Shown: positions 1-8,221 of the stretch, piece after piece
Layout of the letters: every line of letters begins with the position of its first letter
How positions within the stretch are numbered: the first letter of the stretch is position 1
Assembly (NCBI GenBank): GCA_902762495.1
Contig: CACWOL010000033.1
Coordinates: 1 to 64,000, forward strand
Length of the DNA stretch: 64,000 bases
Reading direction: 5' to 3'
From: an uncultured bacterium
GTDB taxonomy: Bacteria; Verrucomicrobiota; Lentisphaeria; Victivallales; UBA1829
The notes under the pieces: generated by a model
Told to the model about the DNA's origin: nothing
Databases searched by the model: none
What the model saw: the letters and a program-made list of their open reading frames with translations, nothing else
Program-made: the position numbers and the translations under genes

Positions 1-4
1 CGTT

Positions 5-71
5 TCTGCAACTCTTTCCTTTTCCTCCGACGAGCTCCAAAGGCCCATTCTCGGAAAAGAAGAGTTGCAGA
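5..71. repeat. 12-bp inverted repeat with about 43-bp spacer
   Basis: TCTGCAACTCTT at 5-16 is perfectly repeated in inverse at 60-71. Nothing coding is apparent in positions 1-99. The arms may be part of a leader or element that begins left of the window, so its role is unknown. Confidence 0.5.
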
Positions 72-99
72 CGTGAACAACAGGATATAACATACAAAA

Positions 100-128
100 G
101 CGCCGGATGAATCAAGTTCATCCGGCGC
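100..128 (-). terminator. Rho-independent terminator of the rubredoxin-like lipoprotein gene
   Basis: A perfect 12-bp stem (100-111 with 117-128) encloses a 5-nt loop. Read on the minus strand it is followed by CTTTTG. It lies 33 nt past the stop codon of the minus-strand gene ending at 162. Confidence 0.8.
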
Positions 129-161
129 GAAAAACAGGGGGAGGGGAGTATAGATCGTTTC

Positions 162-818
162 TTACTCCGAAACCGTAACGAACGTACCTTCCTCGCGGGG
201 CGGGATTTCGCCGTTTTTCAGTTTGATCTGTCTGGCCTTGTCGGAATGGCAGACAGGGCAGTTCTGATCCGGTTCCTCAAGGGTGAGATGGCCGCAGACA
301 GGGCAGAGATAGAAATCAAGTTCAGGCGCTTCCTCTGCATCGGGGTCGATCATCAGTTCGACATCCATGTCGGAAGAGAGGACCTTGTTGGTGATCTCAA
401 GCGCGATCAGGACTTCCCGCAGGGTCTTTTCCGGATCGGCCTTTGCCAGAAGTTCCCGGTATTCGTCCACAGGAGCGAGGACAATCGTCCTCGGATTCAT
501 TTCAATGGGGAAGGAGACGGTGGAGACCCGGTCCCATTTATACTTTTTCAGCAGGATGTTGATGATCGTTTCATGCCGGTCGACAAGAACCTGCTGGGAG
601 TTCGCGAGGGCGAGAAGGATATCCCTGTCCTTGGATTCCTCCGCCGCAGACCTGCACCGTTCGACGCATGCGGCGAGTTCCGCCTGCGTTTTCTGCATGA
701 GTCGGAACGTGTCCTGGCTGACAGTACGTTTATTCTCCTTCTTTCCGCAGGAGCAGAGGCAGAGAACCGCACAGCAGACGATGAACAGGGTTGTTGCGAG
801 AGATGTGTGTTTTTTCAT
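162..818 (-). CDS. lipoprotein with C-terminal rubredoxin-like four-cysteine zinc/iron knuckle
   Basis: A 218-residue predicted lipoprotein. A short hydrophobic signal ends in a lipobox, LCSC, with the lipidated Cys near residue 24. The middle (about 30-165) is predicted helical and polar. The C-terminus carries CPVCG (172-176) and CPVC (187-190), the two-knuckle motif of rubredoxin/rubrerythrin metal sites. The start at 818 is preferred to an upstream ATG because GGAG lies about 10 nt before it and the signal peptide begins there. It is monocistronic, with its own promoter at 895-922 and terminator at 100-128. The family is not recognised beyond the metal knuckle. A periplasmic or outer-membrane-attached redox or zinc protein is an inference. 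Confidence 0.75.
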   Translation of the reverse strand: MKKHTSLATTLFIVCCAVLCLCSCGKKENKRTVSQDTFRLMQKTQAELAACVERCRSAAEESKDRDILLALANSQQVLVDRHETIINILLKKYKWDRVSTVSFPIEMNPRTIVLAPVDEYRELLAKADPEKTLREVLIALEITNKVLSSDMDVELMIDPDAEEAPELDFYLCPVCGHLTLEEPDQNCPVCHSDKARQIKLKNGEIPPREEGTFVTVSE

Positions 819-894
819 AGAATATGAACTCCAAAAAACGAAGATATTGTCTGAATCGGCGGGAAAGAAAATCTCTCTTTTGCCAACAATAATA

Positions 895-922
895 AAGATA
901 CATCGTTTTCCCGAAAAGTCAA
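895..922 (-). promoter_or_regulatory. promoter of the rubredoxin-tailed lipoprotein gene
   Basis: On the minus strand, TTGACT (917-922), a 16-bp spacer and TATCTT (895-900), about 75 nt upstream of the start codon at 818. Confidence 0.6.
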
Positions 923-994
923 CTGAAAACAAGTGTTTTTTAAGACATTTCTTCCTTTTTTGTTTGTACAGGAACGATTGCTCGTGCTTTTCGT

Positions 995-1023
995 TTGAAA
1001 ATGTGCTTGCGGCATGCTATATT
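995..1023 (+). promoter_or_regulatory. promoter of the GH5 gene
   Basis: TTGAAA (995-1000), a 17-bp spacer and TATATT (1018-1023). The -10 is preceded by TGC, giving an extended -10. The inferred start of transcription is about 55 nt before the ATG at 1084. Confidence 0.65.
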
Positions 1024-1083
1024 AGGCACGAATCAACAGTCCGTCCATTCCCCCGAAACAACATCTCCAGAAAGGCGGTCCCC

Positions 1084-2166
1084 ATGTCCTTCCCATCCGC
1101 AAAAAGCAGCATCTTTTTCCTGTTTGTCCTTTGCCTGTCCGTATGGCTTCTGTCGTGTGTTTCCTCGAAAAATGATATGTCGGAAGGCATCGCGTTCGTG
1201 TCCGGCATGGGGTACGGCTGGAACCTCGGCAATACGTTCGATTCCCTGCCGAACGGAGGTCAGCGCGGCGGACTGGAAACGGAAACCTCCTGGGGGAATC
1301 CGCATACCACGCGCAAACTAATCAAATACATCAAGGAGCAGGGGTTCGACACGATCCGCATCCCGGTGACCTGGGGCCCGCACATGGGGGACGCGCCGGA
1401 ATACACGATCGATCCGGCGTGGATGTCGCGCGTGGCGGAGGTCGTGGACTGGGCTCTGGCGGAAAAGATGTACGTGATCATCAACCTGCACCACGAAAAA
1501 TCCTGGCTGGAAAAGGCGTCGAAGGACTACGAGGGGGCCATGACGCAGTTCCGCGCAGCCTGGCGTCAGATCGCCGCTCGTTTCCGCGAACGCACCGACC
1601 ACCTGATCTTCGAGTCGATGAACGAGATCGATTTCATGGACCTGCCGATCGAGGAGAACGGCGCATTGGTGAACCGCGTGAACGGCGAGTTCGTGAAGCT
1701 GATCCGCGCGTCCGGCGGGGCGAACCGGAACCGCTGGCTCCTGCTGCCCGGGATCGGCGCCGACCTTGAAAAAGCGTGCGATCATCTGGTGCTCCCCGAC
1801 GATCCGCGCTGCATCGTGTCCGTGCATTACTACCTGCCGCCGCAGTTCGCCATTGCGACGCCCGGCACGAGCTGGGGCTACCAGTACAGCTGGGGGACCG
1901 ACGAAGACCACAAGACGATGGAAGCCAACTTCGCGAAGCTGAAGGAACTGTATCTGGACAAGGGCATCCCGGTCATCATCGGCGAGTACGGCTGCCTGCT
2001 GCGGAACAAGGACCGCGCGAGCCGCGTCGATTATTTCCGTTCCATCGTGCGCCTGTCGCGCGGAAACGGCATCTGTCCGGTCTTCTGGGACAACGGCGAG
2101 GAACTCGACCGCCGGGCGTACGTCTGGCGTCAGGAGGGCGTCCTGCCCGCCCTGACCGGGAATTGA
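1084..2166 (+). CDS. GH5-family endoglucanase/mannanase-type glycoside hydrolase, lipoprotein
   Basis: A 360-residue retaining beta-glycanase of family GH5. The signal peptide ends in LLSC (Cys about 25), predicting a lipid-anchored, cell-surface or periplasmic enzyme. GYGWNLGNTFD (about 43-53) is the usual N-terminal GH5 strand. HHE (about 136-138) follows. ESMNE places the acid/base Glu at about 181, and IIGEYG places the nucleophile Glu at about 301. A WDNG motif comes near the end. The ORF is open far upstream, but the ATG at 1084 follows an AGAAAGG ribosome site and begins the signal sequence. The GNAT gene starts 4 nt after its stop, so the two are probably co-transcribed. The substrate (cellulose, glucomannan or xyloglucan) cannot be told from sequence alone. 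Confidence 0.88.
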   Translation: MSFPSAKSSIFFLFVLCLSVWLLSCVSSKNDMSEGIAFVSGMGYGWNLGNTFDSLPNGGQRGGLETETSWGNPHTTRKLIKYIKEQGFDTIRIPVTWGPHMGDAPEYTIDPAWMSRVAEVVDWALAEKMYVIINLHHEKSWLEKASKDYEGAMTQFRAAWRQIAARFRERTDHLIFESMNEIDFMDLPIEENGALVNRVNGEFVKLIRASGGANRNRWLLLPGIGADLEKACDHLVLPDDPRCIVSVHYYLPPQFAIATPGTSWGYQYSWGTDEDHKTMEANFAKLKELYLDKGIPVIIGEYGCLLRNKDRASRVDYFRSIVRLSRGNGICPVFWDNGEELDRRAYVWRQEGVLPALTGN

Positions 2167-2170
2167 GCGC

Positions 2171-2671
2171 ATGAACATGAGAATCGTCCCTGCCGATTTC
2201 GGGCGCCACGCCCCGTACATGCTGGCGCTGCTGAACGACGCCGTCCTGCACACGACCTGGGTGTACGACTGCGAAGCGCACCCGGAATCGTACATGCGGG
2301 AGTATTTCGACGAACATGCGGCGGGGCATTATCCGATCCTTGCCGCGGAGTCCGACGACGGTGCATTTTTGGGGTTCGCTTCCTGCGGCCCGTACCGGCA
2401 TCATCAGGGGTATCGGTACGCGGCGGAACATTCCGTCTACGTCGAACCCTCCGCACGCCGTATGGGCATCGGGTCGGCGCTGCTGGCGCGGCTGGAGGAT
2501 GAATGCCGGAAGACCGGCATCCACACGCTCGTCGGGGTGATCGACTCCGGGAATCTGCCGAGCATCGAACTGCACCGGAAATGCGGCTACGAGTACGCGG
2601 GAACCGTGCGCGAAGCGGGACGGAAATTCGACCGCTGGCTTACCATCGCGTATTACCAGAAAATACTGTGA
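2171..2671 (+). CDS. GNAT N-acetyltransferase, phosphinothricin-acetyltransferase-like
   Basis: A 166-residue single-domain GNAT enzyme expected to transfer acetyl from acetyl-CoA to a small amine. The acetyl-CoA pyrophosphate loop is visible as RRMGIGSA (about residues 96-103). The preceding HSVYVEP strand and the C-terminal GKFDRWL-type ending (here RKFDRWL) resemble the Pat/Bar subgroup, which acetylates phosphinothricin, methionine sulfone or related amino acids. It lies 4 nt after the GH5 stop. A second in-frame Met two codons later is an equally possible start. It converges on trpF, with a short GC hairpin between the two genes (CTGAGC/GCTCAG near 2675-2694) but no T-run. Confidence 0.8.
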   Translation: MNMRIVPADFGRHAPYMLALLNDAVLHTTWVYDCEAHPESYMREYFDEHAAGHYPILAAESDDGAFLGFASCGPYRHHQGYRYAAEHSVYVEPSARRMGIGSALLARLEDECRKTGIHTLVGVIDSGNLPSIELHRKCGYEYAGTVREAGRKFDRWLTIAYYQKIL

Positions 2672-2689
2672 CCTGAGCTGAGAAGAGGC

Positions 2690-3349
2690 TCAGATGTCCA
2701 TCAGGCGGGCCGCCTTCACGAACGCGCGGCAGAGCGCGGCGCTTTCCGTGCGGTCCGCGGGCGTCTTGACCCCGGTGTTCACATCCACGGCGTAAGGCCG
2801 GACACGCTCGATGGCGCGCACGACGTTGACGGGCGTGAGTCCGCCCGCGAGGATGACCGGGAGCGGGGATTCCTGCACGAACCGGGCGGCGCGGCTCCAG
2901 TTTCCGATCAGTCCCGTCCCGCCGACCTGTCCGGTTTTCGGGTTGAGCGTGTCGATCAGGAACGCGTTGACGAACGGCATGAAGTCGGCGTATTCAAAGA
3001 AGGTGTCCTGCGGCTCGGGATGGACTGCGCGTACGAGCTTGGCGCATGGGGGCAGGGCGTCGCGGATCGCGGAGACTTCCTCCGGGGTGGATTCCCCGTG
3101 GAGCTGGATGTTGTGGATCGCCGCGGCGTCGGCGAGGTCGAGGATCTCCTCCGGCTTGGACAAGTGCGTGACCAGCCACGGCTGGACGAACGGCGGCAGG
3201 GAGCGGGCGAGACGCCGCGCGGTGCATGCGAGGATGAAATCGGGCGAGGGATGGACCTGCCCGACGAGGAATCCGACGGCGTCCGGCGAGGCGGACAGCG
3301 CCGCCTTCAAATCCGGTTCGTTCCTGATGCCGCAGATCTTGATCCTCAT
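2690..3349 (-). CDS. trpF: phosphoribosylanthranilate isomerase
   Basis: A 219-residue TIM-barrel enzyme converting N-(5-phosphoribosyl)anthranilate to the enol carboxyphenylamino-deoxyribulose phosphate in tryptophan synthesis. It opens with the family signature KICGI, with the general-base Cys at residue 6. The general-acid Asp is in LIDT (133), followed by the phosphate-binding TGQVGGTG (139-146). LAGGL (about 168-172) and VDVNTGV (about 188-194) complete the sugar-phosphate site; the more usual form is VDVSSGV. No other trp gene lies nearby, so it is a stand-alone copy. coaX starts its stop codon 11 nt upstream, giving a trpF/coaX pair read in the same direction. Confidence 0.88.
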   Translation of the reverse strand: MRIKICGIRNEPDLKAALSASPDAVGFLVGQVHPSPDFILACTARRLARSLPPFVQPWLVTHLSKPEEILDLADAAAIHNIQLHGESTPEEVSAIRDALPPCAKLVRAVHPEPQDTFFEYADFMPFVNAFLIDTLNPKTGQVGGTGLIGNWSRAARFVQESPLPVILAGGLTPVNVVRAIERVRPYAVDVNTGVKTPADRTESAALCRAFVKAARLMDI

Positions 3350-3359
3350 AGGACTTTTT

Positions 3360-4058
3360 TCAGCTGAAAAGCAGTTCGACCCCGCGCAGCGTGAAGTCGT
3401 CCCCGCCGTCCTTCATCCCGGCGAGTTCCGGCGCACGCAGGAAAAACGCGCGGTCGCCGCCGCACGCATAAACGGAGGGCCGGCATCCGAGGAGTTTTTC
3501 CAGACGCGCGAGGCATCCCGCCACGGCGTCGATCGCCGCGGCGTCGGTCCCCATGCGGATGGCGTCGGCGGTGTTCGCGCCTGGGCCGGACGGCAATTCG
3601 TCCGCGAGATCGATGAACGGGAGTTTCGAGGTGTAGAGATTGAGGGCTCGGCGTGCGAGGGTGCGTCCGGGGAAGATCGCGCCGCCGAGGAAGCGTTTCT
3701 GCGCGTCGACGACCTCCGCGGTGATGCAGGTGCCGAAATCAAGCGAAACCGCCGGGAGAACGGCCTTTGCGGCCAGGCAAACGGCATTCGCGACGCGGTC
3801 CTGTCCGAGCGTCGACGCATCGACAAAGGAGAAATCCACGAATTTCGAGGCTGCCTCCGGCGTTGCCAGTCGAACGCCGCGCGCCCGAAGCGCATCCGTT
3901 TTCTCCGATACGACGCACGCGGCGAATCCTTCCGCACCGTCCGGGAGCGAAGCCGGATCGAAGTCCGCCGTCGGGACGGAGCAAATCGTGCGCCCTCCGT
4001 CCGGTTCGACCGAGAGAATCTGCGTGTGTGTATTTCCGATGTTCAGAAAGCAGCGCAT
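3360..4058 (-). CDS. coaX: type III pantothenate kinase
   Basis: A 232-residue ASKHA-fold kinase that phosphorylates pantothenate, the first step of coenzyme A synthesis. The family motifs are present in order: an N-terminal phosphate loop NIGNTHT (6-12), TLGQDR (83-88) with the catalytic Asp 87, DFGT (108-111), and GGAIFPG (125-131). The first loop normally reads DxGNT, and here the leading Asp is Asn 6, a visible departure from consensus. It lies downstream of the pilC terminator and upstream of trpF on the same strand. Confidence 0.88.
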   Translation of the reverse strand: MRCFLNIGNTHTQILSVEPDGGRTICSVPTADFDPASLPDGAEGFAACVVSEKTDALRARGVRLATPEAASKFVDFSFVDASTLGQDRVANAVCLAAKAVLPAVSLDFGTCITAEVVDAQKRFLGGAIFPGRTLARRALNLYTSKLPFIDLADELPSGPGANTADAIRMGTDAAAIDAVAGCLARLEKLLGCRPSVYACGGDRAFFLRAPELAGMKDGGDDFTLRGVELLFS

Positions 4059-4080
4059 TTGCGCGTACCTCCGGAAAAGA

Positions 4081-4105
4081 AAAAAGGTCCCGCCTGAGCG
4101 GGACC
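4081..4105 (-). terminator. terminator closing the pil operon
   Basis: GGTCCCGC (4086-4093) pairs perfectly with GCGGGACC (4098-4105). On the minus strand the stem runs into a run of six T interrupted by one C. It sits between the pilC stop (4120) and the coaX start (4058). Confidence 0.88.
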
Positions 4106-4119
4106 GTGTTCGAGGCGGA

Positions 4120-5382
4120 TCAGCCGCCGCCGAGCGTCTGGATGATGGTGATCAGCGGGCTGAACAGAGCGATAACGATACCGCCGACGATGACGGCCAG
4201 GAAGACGATCATCAACGGTTCGATCATGGACGTCAGGGCGCTGACGGCGTTGTCGACTTCTTCGTCGTAGGTGTCGGCGATCTTTTCGAGCATGTCGGGG
4301 AGTTTGCCTGTTTCCTCGCCGACCTCGATCATACTGATGACCATGTCGGGGAAGATCTTGGTGGCCTGAAGCGGGGGCGCCATCGGTTCGCCTTCCTTCA
4401 CGGCGTCGTGGACCTGCTGGACGGCCTTGGAGACGAGCTCGTTGCCGGCGGTGTCGCGGACGATCTGGAGGGCGTTCAGGACGGGGACGCCGGAGCCCAT
4501 GAGGGTGCCGAGCGTACGGGAGAACTTGGAGATGGCGTTACGGGAGATGAGCAGGCCGATGATGGGGGCGTTGTAGATGCCCTTGTCGAAGTAGAACCGC
4601 CCTTTCTCCGTCTTGAGGATGAACTTCATGGCGATGATGAGGACGACCACGATGACGATGGCGACGATGATGTTGTTCTGCAACCAGCGGCTGATGCCCA
4701 TGACGAACTGGGTGATCGCGGGCAGCTGTGCGCCGTCAAGCATTTCCGAGAACATGACCTCGAATTTCGGGACGATGAAGATCATGAGGAAGATGGTGAT
4801 GCCGATGGCGATGGTAAGCACGATGGCCGGGTAGACCATGGCGGATTTGACCTTGCCGGCGATCTTGGCGGCTTTTTCGCGGAAGCCTGCCAGACGGGTG
4901 AGGATCAGTTCGAGCTTACCTGCGGCCTCGCCTGCGCGGATCATGTTCAGGTAGAGTTTGTCGAACGATTTCGGGTGCTGGGCGAGCGCTTCGGAGAAGG
5001 TGGAACCGCCTTCGACGGAGTAGGCGACCTTGCCGAGGATGGTTTTCACGGCGGGGTTTTTCGCCTGTCTTTCGAGCGTCTTGAGCGAGCGGATCAGAGG
5101 GAGGCCGGCGTCGAGCAGGATGGCGAGCTGACGCGTGAAGACGGTCAGGTCCTTGCCCTTCATGACCACGGGGCCGAGGTTGAGGTTCAGGCCTTTCGAG
5201 GCGGTCGGGCCTTTGGCCTTTTCCTTTTTTGCCTTGGCCGCCTTGGCGAGCGGCTTGATGGAGGTGGGGAACATCCCCTGTTCCTTCAGGAACGATGCGA
5301 CGGCTTCTTCGCTTGCGGCTTCGTGCTGTCCCTTCTGTTCCTTACCGGATGCGTCCATCGCGGTGTATTGGAAGATCGGCAT
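4120..5382 (-). CDS. pilC: type IV pilus / type II secretion inner-membrane platform protein PilC/GspF
   Basis: A 420-residue polytopic platform protein that couples the cytoplasmic ATPases to pilin assembly. Two GspF repeats are visible. The first has RQLAILLDAGLPL (about 85-97) and the second repeats the pattern with SRTLGTLMGSGVPVL. Three strongly hydrophobic segments match the family: about 185-205, 230-250 and 385-410. An N-terminal cytosolic arm starting MPIFQYTAMD is typical. GGAG precedes the start. It is the last gene of a four-gene unit with pilT and two PilB-like ATPases. No pilin, prepilin peptidase or secretin gene is in the window, so type IV pilus and type II secretion cannot be separated by context; pilT favours a pilus. 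Confidence 0.92.
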   Translation of the reverse strand: MPIFQYTAMDASGKEQKGQHEAASEEAVASFLKEQGMFPTSIKPLAKAAKAKKEKAKGPTASKGLNLNLGPVVMKGKDLTVFTRQLAILLDAGLPLIRSLKTLERQAKNPAVKTILGKVAYSVEGGSTFSEALAQHPKSFDKLYLNMIRAGEAAGKLELILTRLAGFREKAAKIAGKVKSAMVYPAIVLTIAIGITIFLMIFIVPKFEVMFSEMLDGAQLPAITQFVMGISRWLQNNIIVAIVIVVVLIIAMKFILKTEKGRFYFDKGIYNAPIIGLLISRNAISKFSRTLGTLMGSGVPVLNALQIVRDTAGNELVSKAVQQVHDAVKEGEPMAPPLQATKIFPDMVISMIEVGEETGKLPDMLEKIADTYDEEVDNAVSALTSMIEPLMIVFLAVIVGGIVIALFSPLITIIQTLGGG

Positions 5383-5426
5383 TTTGAGAACTCCAAATTA
5401 TGTGAATGATAAAACGAAAACCAGAA

Positions 5427-6494
5427 TCAGATGTTGGTGCCTGCGAGGGTCTGGACGATGCCTTCGGGGTCCTGCGCCTTCGTGATGACTTCGCCGTAGG
5501 AGACCATGCCCTTCCTGTAGAGGTCTACGAGGTGGGAGTCGAGGGTGTTCATGCCGTACTTCGCGCCGGTCTGGATGTCCGACGTGATACGGAAGGTCTT
5601 GCCGTCGCGGATCAGTGCCTGGATGGAAGGCGTGGTGATCATGATCTCGAACGCGGCGACGCGTCCGGGCTTGTCGATGCGGGGCAGAAGCACCTGGGAG
5701 ATGACGCCGACGAGACCGGCGGCGAGCTGTGTGCGGATCTGCGGCTGCTGGTTGGTCGGGAAGGCGTCGACGATACGGTCGACGGTGGGGGCCGCGCCGG
5801 TGGTGTGCAGGGTGCCGAAAACCAGGTGGCCGGTTTCGGCGGCGGTCACGGCCGCTTCGATGGTGACCAGGTCGCGCAATTCGCCGACGAGGATGATGTC
5901 GGGGTCCTGACGGAGGGCGCGGCGGAGGGCTTCGGAGAAGCTCGGGACGTCCGCGCCGACTTCACGCTGGATCACCACGCTCTTCTTGTGGTGGTGGTAG
6001 AATTCGATGGGGTCCTCGACCGTGATGATGTGCACGGCGCGCTCTTCGTTGATGACGTTGATCATCGAGGCGAGCGTGGTGGACTTGCCGGAACCGGTCG
6101 GGCCGGTCACGAGGATCATGCCGCGGGGACGGTAGAGCAGGTCCTTGATGCTCGGCGGGAGGCCGATCTTGTCAAGCGGCATCATCTCGTTCGGGATCTG
6201 GCGCAGCACGGCGCCGATGCAGCCTTTCTGCTTGAACGCGCTGACGCGGAAACGCGCACGGTCGCCGAACGCGAAACCGAAGTCGGAGCCGCCGTCTTCG
6301 GCGAGCTGCTGGAGATGGCGCGGGGAGGCGATCGATTTGACCAGCGCTTCCGTATCTTCCGGCGTAAGCACCGGGAGGTCGAGCTGGGTCATTTCACCGT
6401 GGAGGCGGATCACGGGCGCGACGCCGACCTCGAGGTGCAAGTCGCTGCATCCTTCGGTGACGACGAGATCCAGTAATTCATCCATTTCAACCAT
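5427..6494 (-). CDS. pilT: twitching-motility retraction ATPase PilT
   Basis: A 355-residue hexameric AAA-like ATPase of the PilT/VirB11 family, which depolymerises type IV pili. It starts with the PilT N-terminal fold, including SDLHLEVG (about 17-24). The Walker [10 protein letters not shown] (131-139) follows, then an Asp-box ITVEDPIE, Walker [12 protein letters not shown], and a His-box FGTLHTT. The length fits PilT (about 345-370) and not PilB. It is flanked upstream by pilB (20 nt) and downstream by pilC (44 nt) in one operon. Presence of a retraction ATPase is the best local evidence that the operon builds a retractable pilus. Confidence 0.93.
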   Translation of the reverse strand: MVEMDELLDLVVTEGCSDLHLEVGVAPVIRLHGEMTQLDLPVLTPEDTEALVKSIASPRHLQQLAEDGGSDFGFAFGDRARFRVSAFKQKGCIGAVLRQIPNEMMPLDKIGLPPSIKDLLYRPRGMILVTGPTGSGKSTTLASMINVINEERAVHIITVEDPIEFYHHHKKSVVIQREVGADVPSFSEALRRALRQDPDIILVGELRDLVTIEAAVTAAETGHLVFGTLHTTGAAPTVDRIVDAFPTNQQPQIRTQLAAGLVGVISQVLLPRIDKPGRVAAFEIMITTPSIQALIRDGKTFRITSDIQTGAKYGMNTLDSHLVDLYRKGMVSYGEVITKAQDPEGIVQTLAGTNI

Positions 6495-6514
6495 GTTGAG
6501 GGCCCTTTATGCTG

Positions 6515-8194
6515 TTAGGTGTATTTGAGAACTTCTTCCATCGTGGTCTCGCCGTTCAGGATGGCGCGGACGCCGTCTTCGCGCATGGTGGTCATGCCGA
6601 GTTCGCGCGCTTTGTCGCGGATGACGACGGCGGGCGCGGAGTCCAGAATCAGCGAGGAAATCTTGCTGCTCATACAGAGGAGTTCGGTAATGGCTTTGCG
6701 TCCCTTGTACCCGGTGTTGTTGCAGGTGGGGCAGCCTTTGCCGTAGTAGAATTTGTTGTCGCCGATGTCCTTCCGCTGGAGTCCGAGGAGCTTCAGGTCG
6801 TCGTCGGTGGGGACGAACGCCGTGCGGCAGTGCGGGCAGATGCGGCGGAGGAGTCGCTGGCCGAGGATGGCGATCAGCGAGGCTGTGATAAGGAAGGGCT
6901 GGACGCCCATATCGATCAGACGGGTCACGGCGCCGGCGGCGTCGTTGGTGTGGAGCGTGGTGAAGACCAAGTGTCCCGTGAGGGACGCCTGGACGGCCAT
7001 TTCGGCGGTCTCGATATCGCGCGTTTCACCGAGCATGATGATGTCGGGGTCCTGACGGAGGAAGGCGCGGAGGGCTCGTCCGAACGTCATGCCGACCGCG
7101 TCGTTGATCGGGAGCTGGACGATGCCTTCGAGGTCGTATTCGACAGGGTCTTCGGCCGTGAGGATCTTGTCTTCCACCTTGTTGATCTCCTTCAGTGCGG
7201 AGTACAGCGTGGTCGTCTTGCCGGAACCGGTCGGCCCGGTGATGATGAAGATGCCATTCGGCATGGCGATGATCTCGCGGATCTTCTTGAGCGTTTCTTC
7301 GTTGATGCCGAGGACGTCGAGGTCGAGGTTGACGACGGAGCGGTCGAGCACACGGAGCACCACGGATTCGCCGTGGGAGGTCGGGAGCGTGGACACACGC
7401 AGGTCGATGGGACGTCCGGCGATCTTGAGCTGAATACGGCCGTCCTGCGGCTTGCGGCGCTCGGAAATGTTCAAGCCGGAGAGGATCTTCACGCGGCTGA
7501 TGACCGGGATGGCGAGGCTGCGCGGCGGCGGGGACATTTCGTAGAGCGCGCCGTCGATACGGTAGCGGATCTTGAATTCGTGCTCGAACGGCTCGAAGTG
7601 AATGTCCGACGCCTTGTCGCGGATGGCCTGGTAGAGGACGGCGTCCACGAACTTGATGATCGGGGCCTTGTTCGCGTCTTCCTCGGCGTTGGCGTAAGCG
7701 TAGTCGGAGCCTTCGGCGGCGTCCATCTCGGACAGCAGGTCGTGCACGCTGTTGATGTCGACGGGATAATACTTGTCGATGAACTTGTCGATCTGCTTTT
7801 CCTCTGCGAGGACGATCATCACGTCCTTGCCGAGCACGAACCGCATTTCGTCGGCGATCTGGTAGTTCAGCGGATTGCGCACTGCGAGCGTCACGGTGGA
7901 TTCGTCCGCGTCGATCGGGACGACGCCGAGCATGCGGACATTGTCCGCGTCGATGAGGTCGATGACCTCCTTCGGGACCTCGAGCACGGAGAGGTCGACG
8001 ACGGTCGTGCCGAGGCTTTCCGCGATGTAGTTGAGGATCTCGTTTTCGGTCAGGATCTGGAAGTCGATCAGGATTTGCTGAAGCGGTTTCCCCGTGCGTT
8101 CGAACTCCTCTTCGGCTTCCTTCATGTTCTGGGCGGAACATGCGTTCGCGTTCAGGAGGATGTCTTTCAGTGTTTGATTTTCAGAGTCAAGCAT
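6515..8194 (-). CDS. pilB: PilB/GspE-type extension ATPase (second copy)
   Basis: A 559-residue assembly ATPase. An N-terminal MshEN/GspE_N region (about 1-150) is followed by a catalytic C-terminal half with Walker A GPTGSGKTT, an Asp-box TAEDPVEY, Walker B PDIIMLGETRD, and a His-box TTLHTNDA. A tetracysteine zinc motif (CPHC and CPTC) and GYKGR follow. The start at 8194 has only a weak GGAT ribosome site. It sits 27 nt after the paralogous ATPase ending at 8222. The two share the same domain order and motifs but clearly differ in sequence, so they look like an old tandem duplication and not a recent one. Confidence 0.92.
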   Translation of the reverse strand: MLDSENQTLKDILLNANACSAQNMKEAEEEFERTGKPLQQILIDFQILTENEILNYIAESLGTTVVDLSVLEVPKEVIDLIDADNVRMLGVVPIDADESTVTLAVRNPLNYQIADEMRFVLGKDVMIVLAEEKQIDKFIDKYYPVDINSVHDLLSEMDAAEGSDYAYANAEEDANKAPIIKFVDAVLYQAIRDKASDIHFEPFEHEFKIRYRIDGALYEMSPPPRSLAIPVISRVKILSGLNISERRKPQDGRIQLKIAGRPIDLRVSTLPTSHGESVVLRVLDRSVVNLDLDVLGINEETLKKIREIIAMPNGIFIITGPTGSGKTTTLYSALKEINKVEDKILTAEDPVEYDLEGIVQLPINDAVGMTFGRALRAFLRQDPDIIMLGETRDIETAEMAVQASLTGHLVFTTLHTNDAAGAVTRLIDMGVQPFLITASLIAILGQRLLRRICPHCRTAFVPTDDDLKLLGLQRKDIGDNKFYYGKGCPTCNNTGYKGRKAITELLCMSSKISSLILDSAPAVVIRDKARELGMTTMREDGVRAILNGETTMEEVLKYT

Positions 8195-8221
8195 GATATA
8201 AGATCCGTGTGGTTGATTGCG

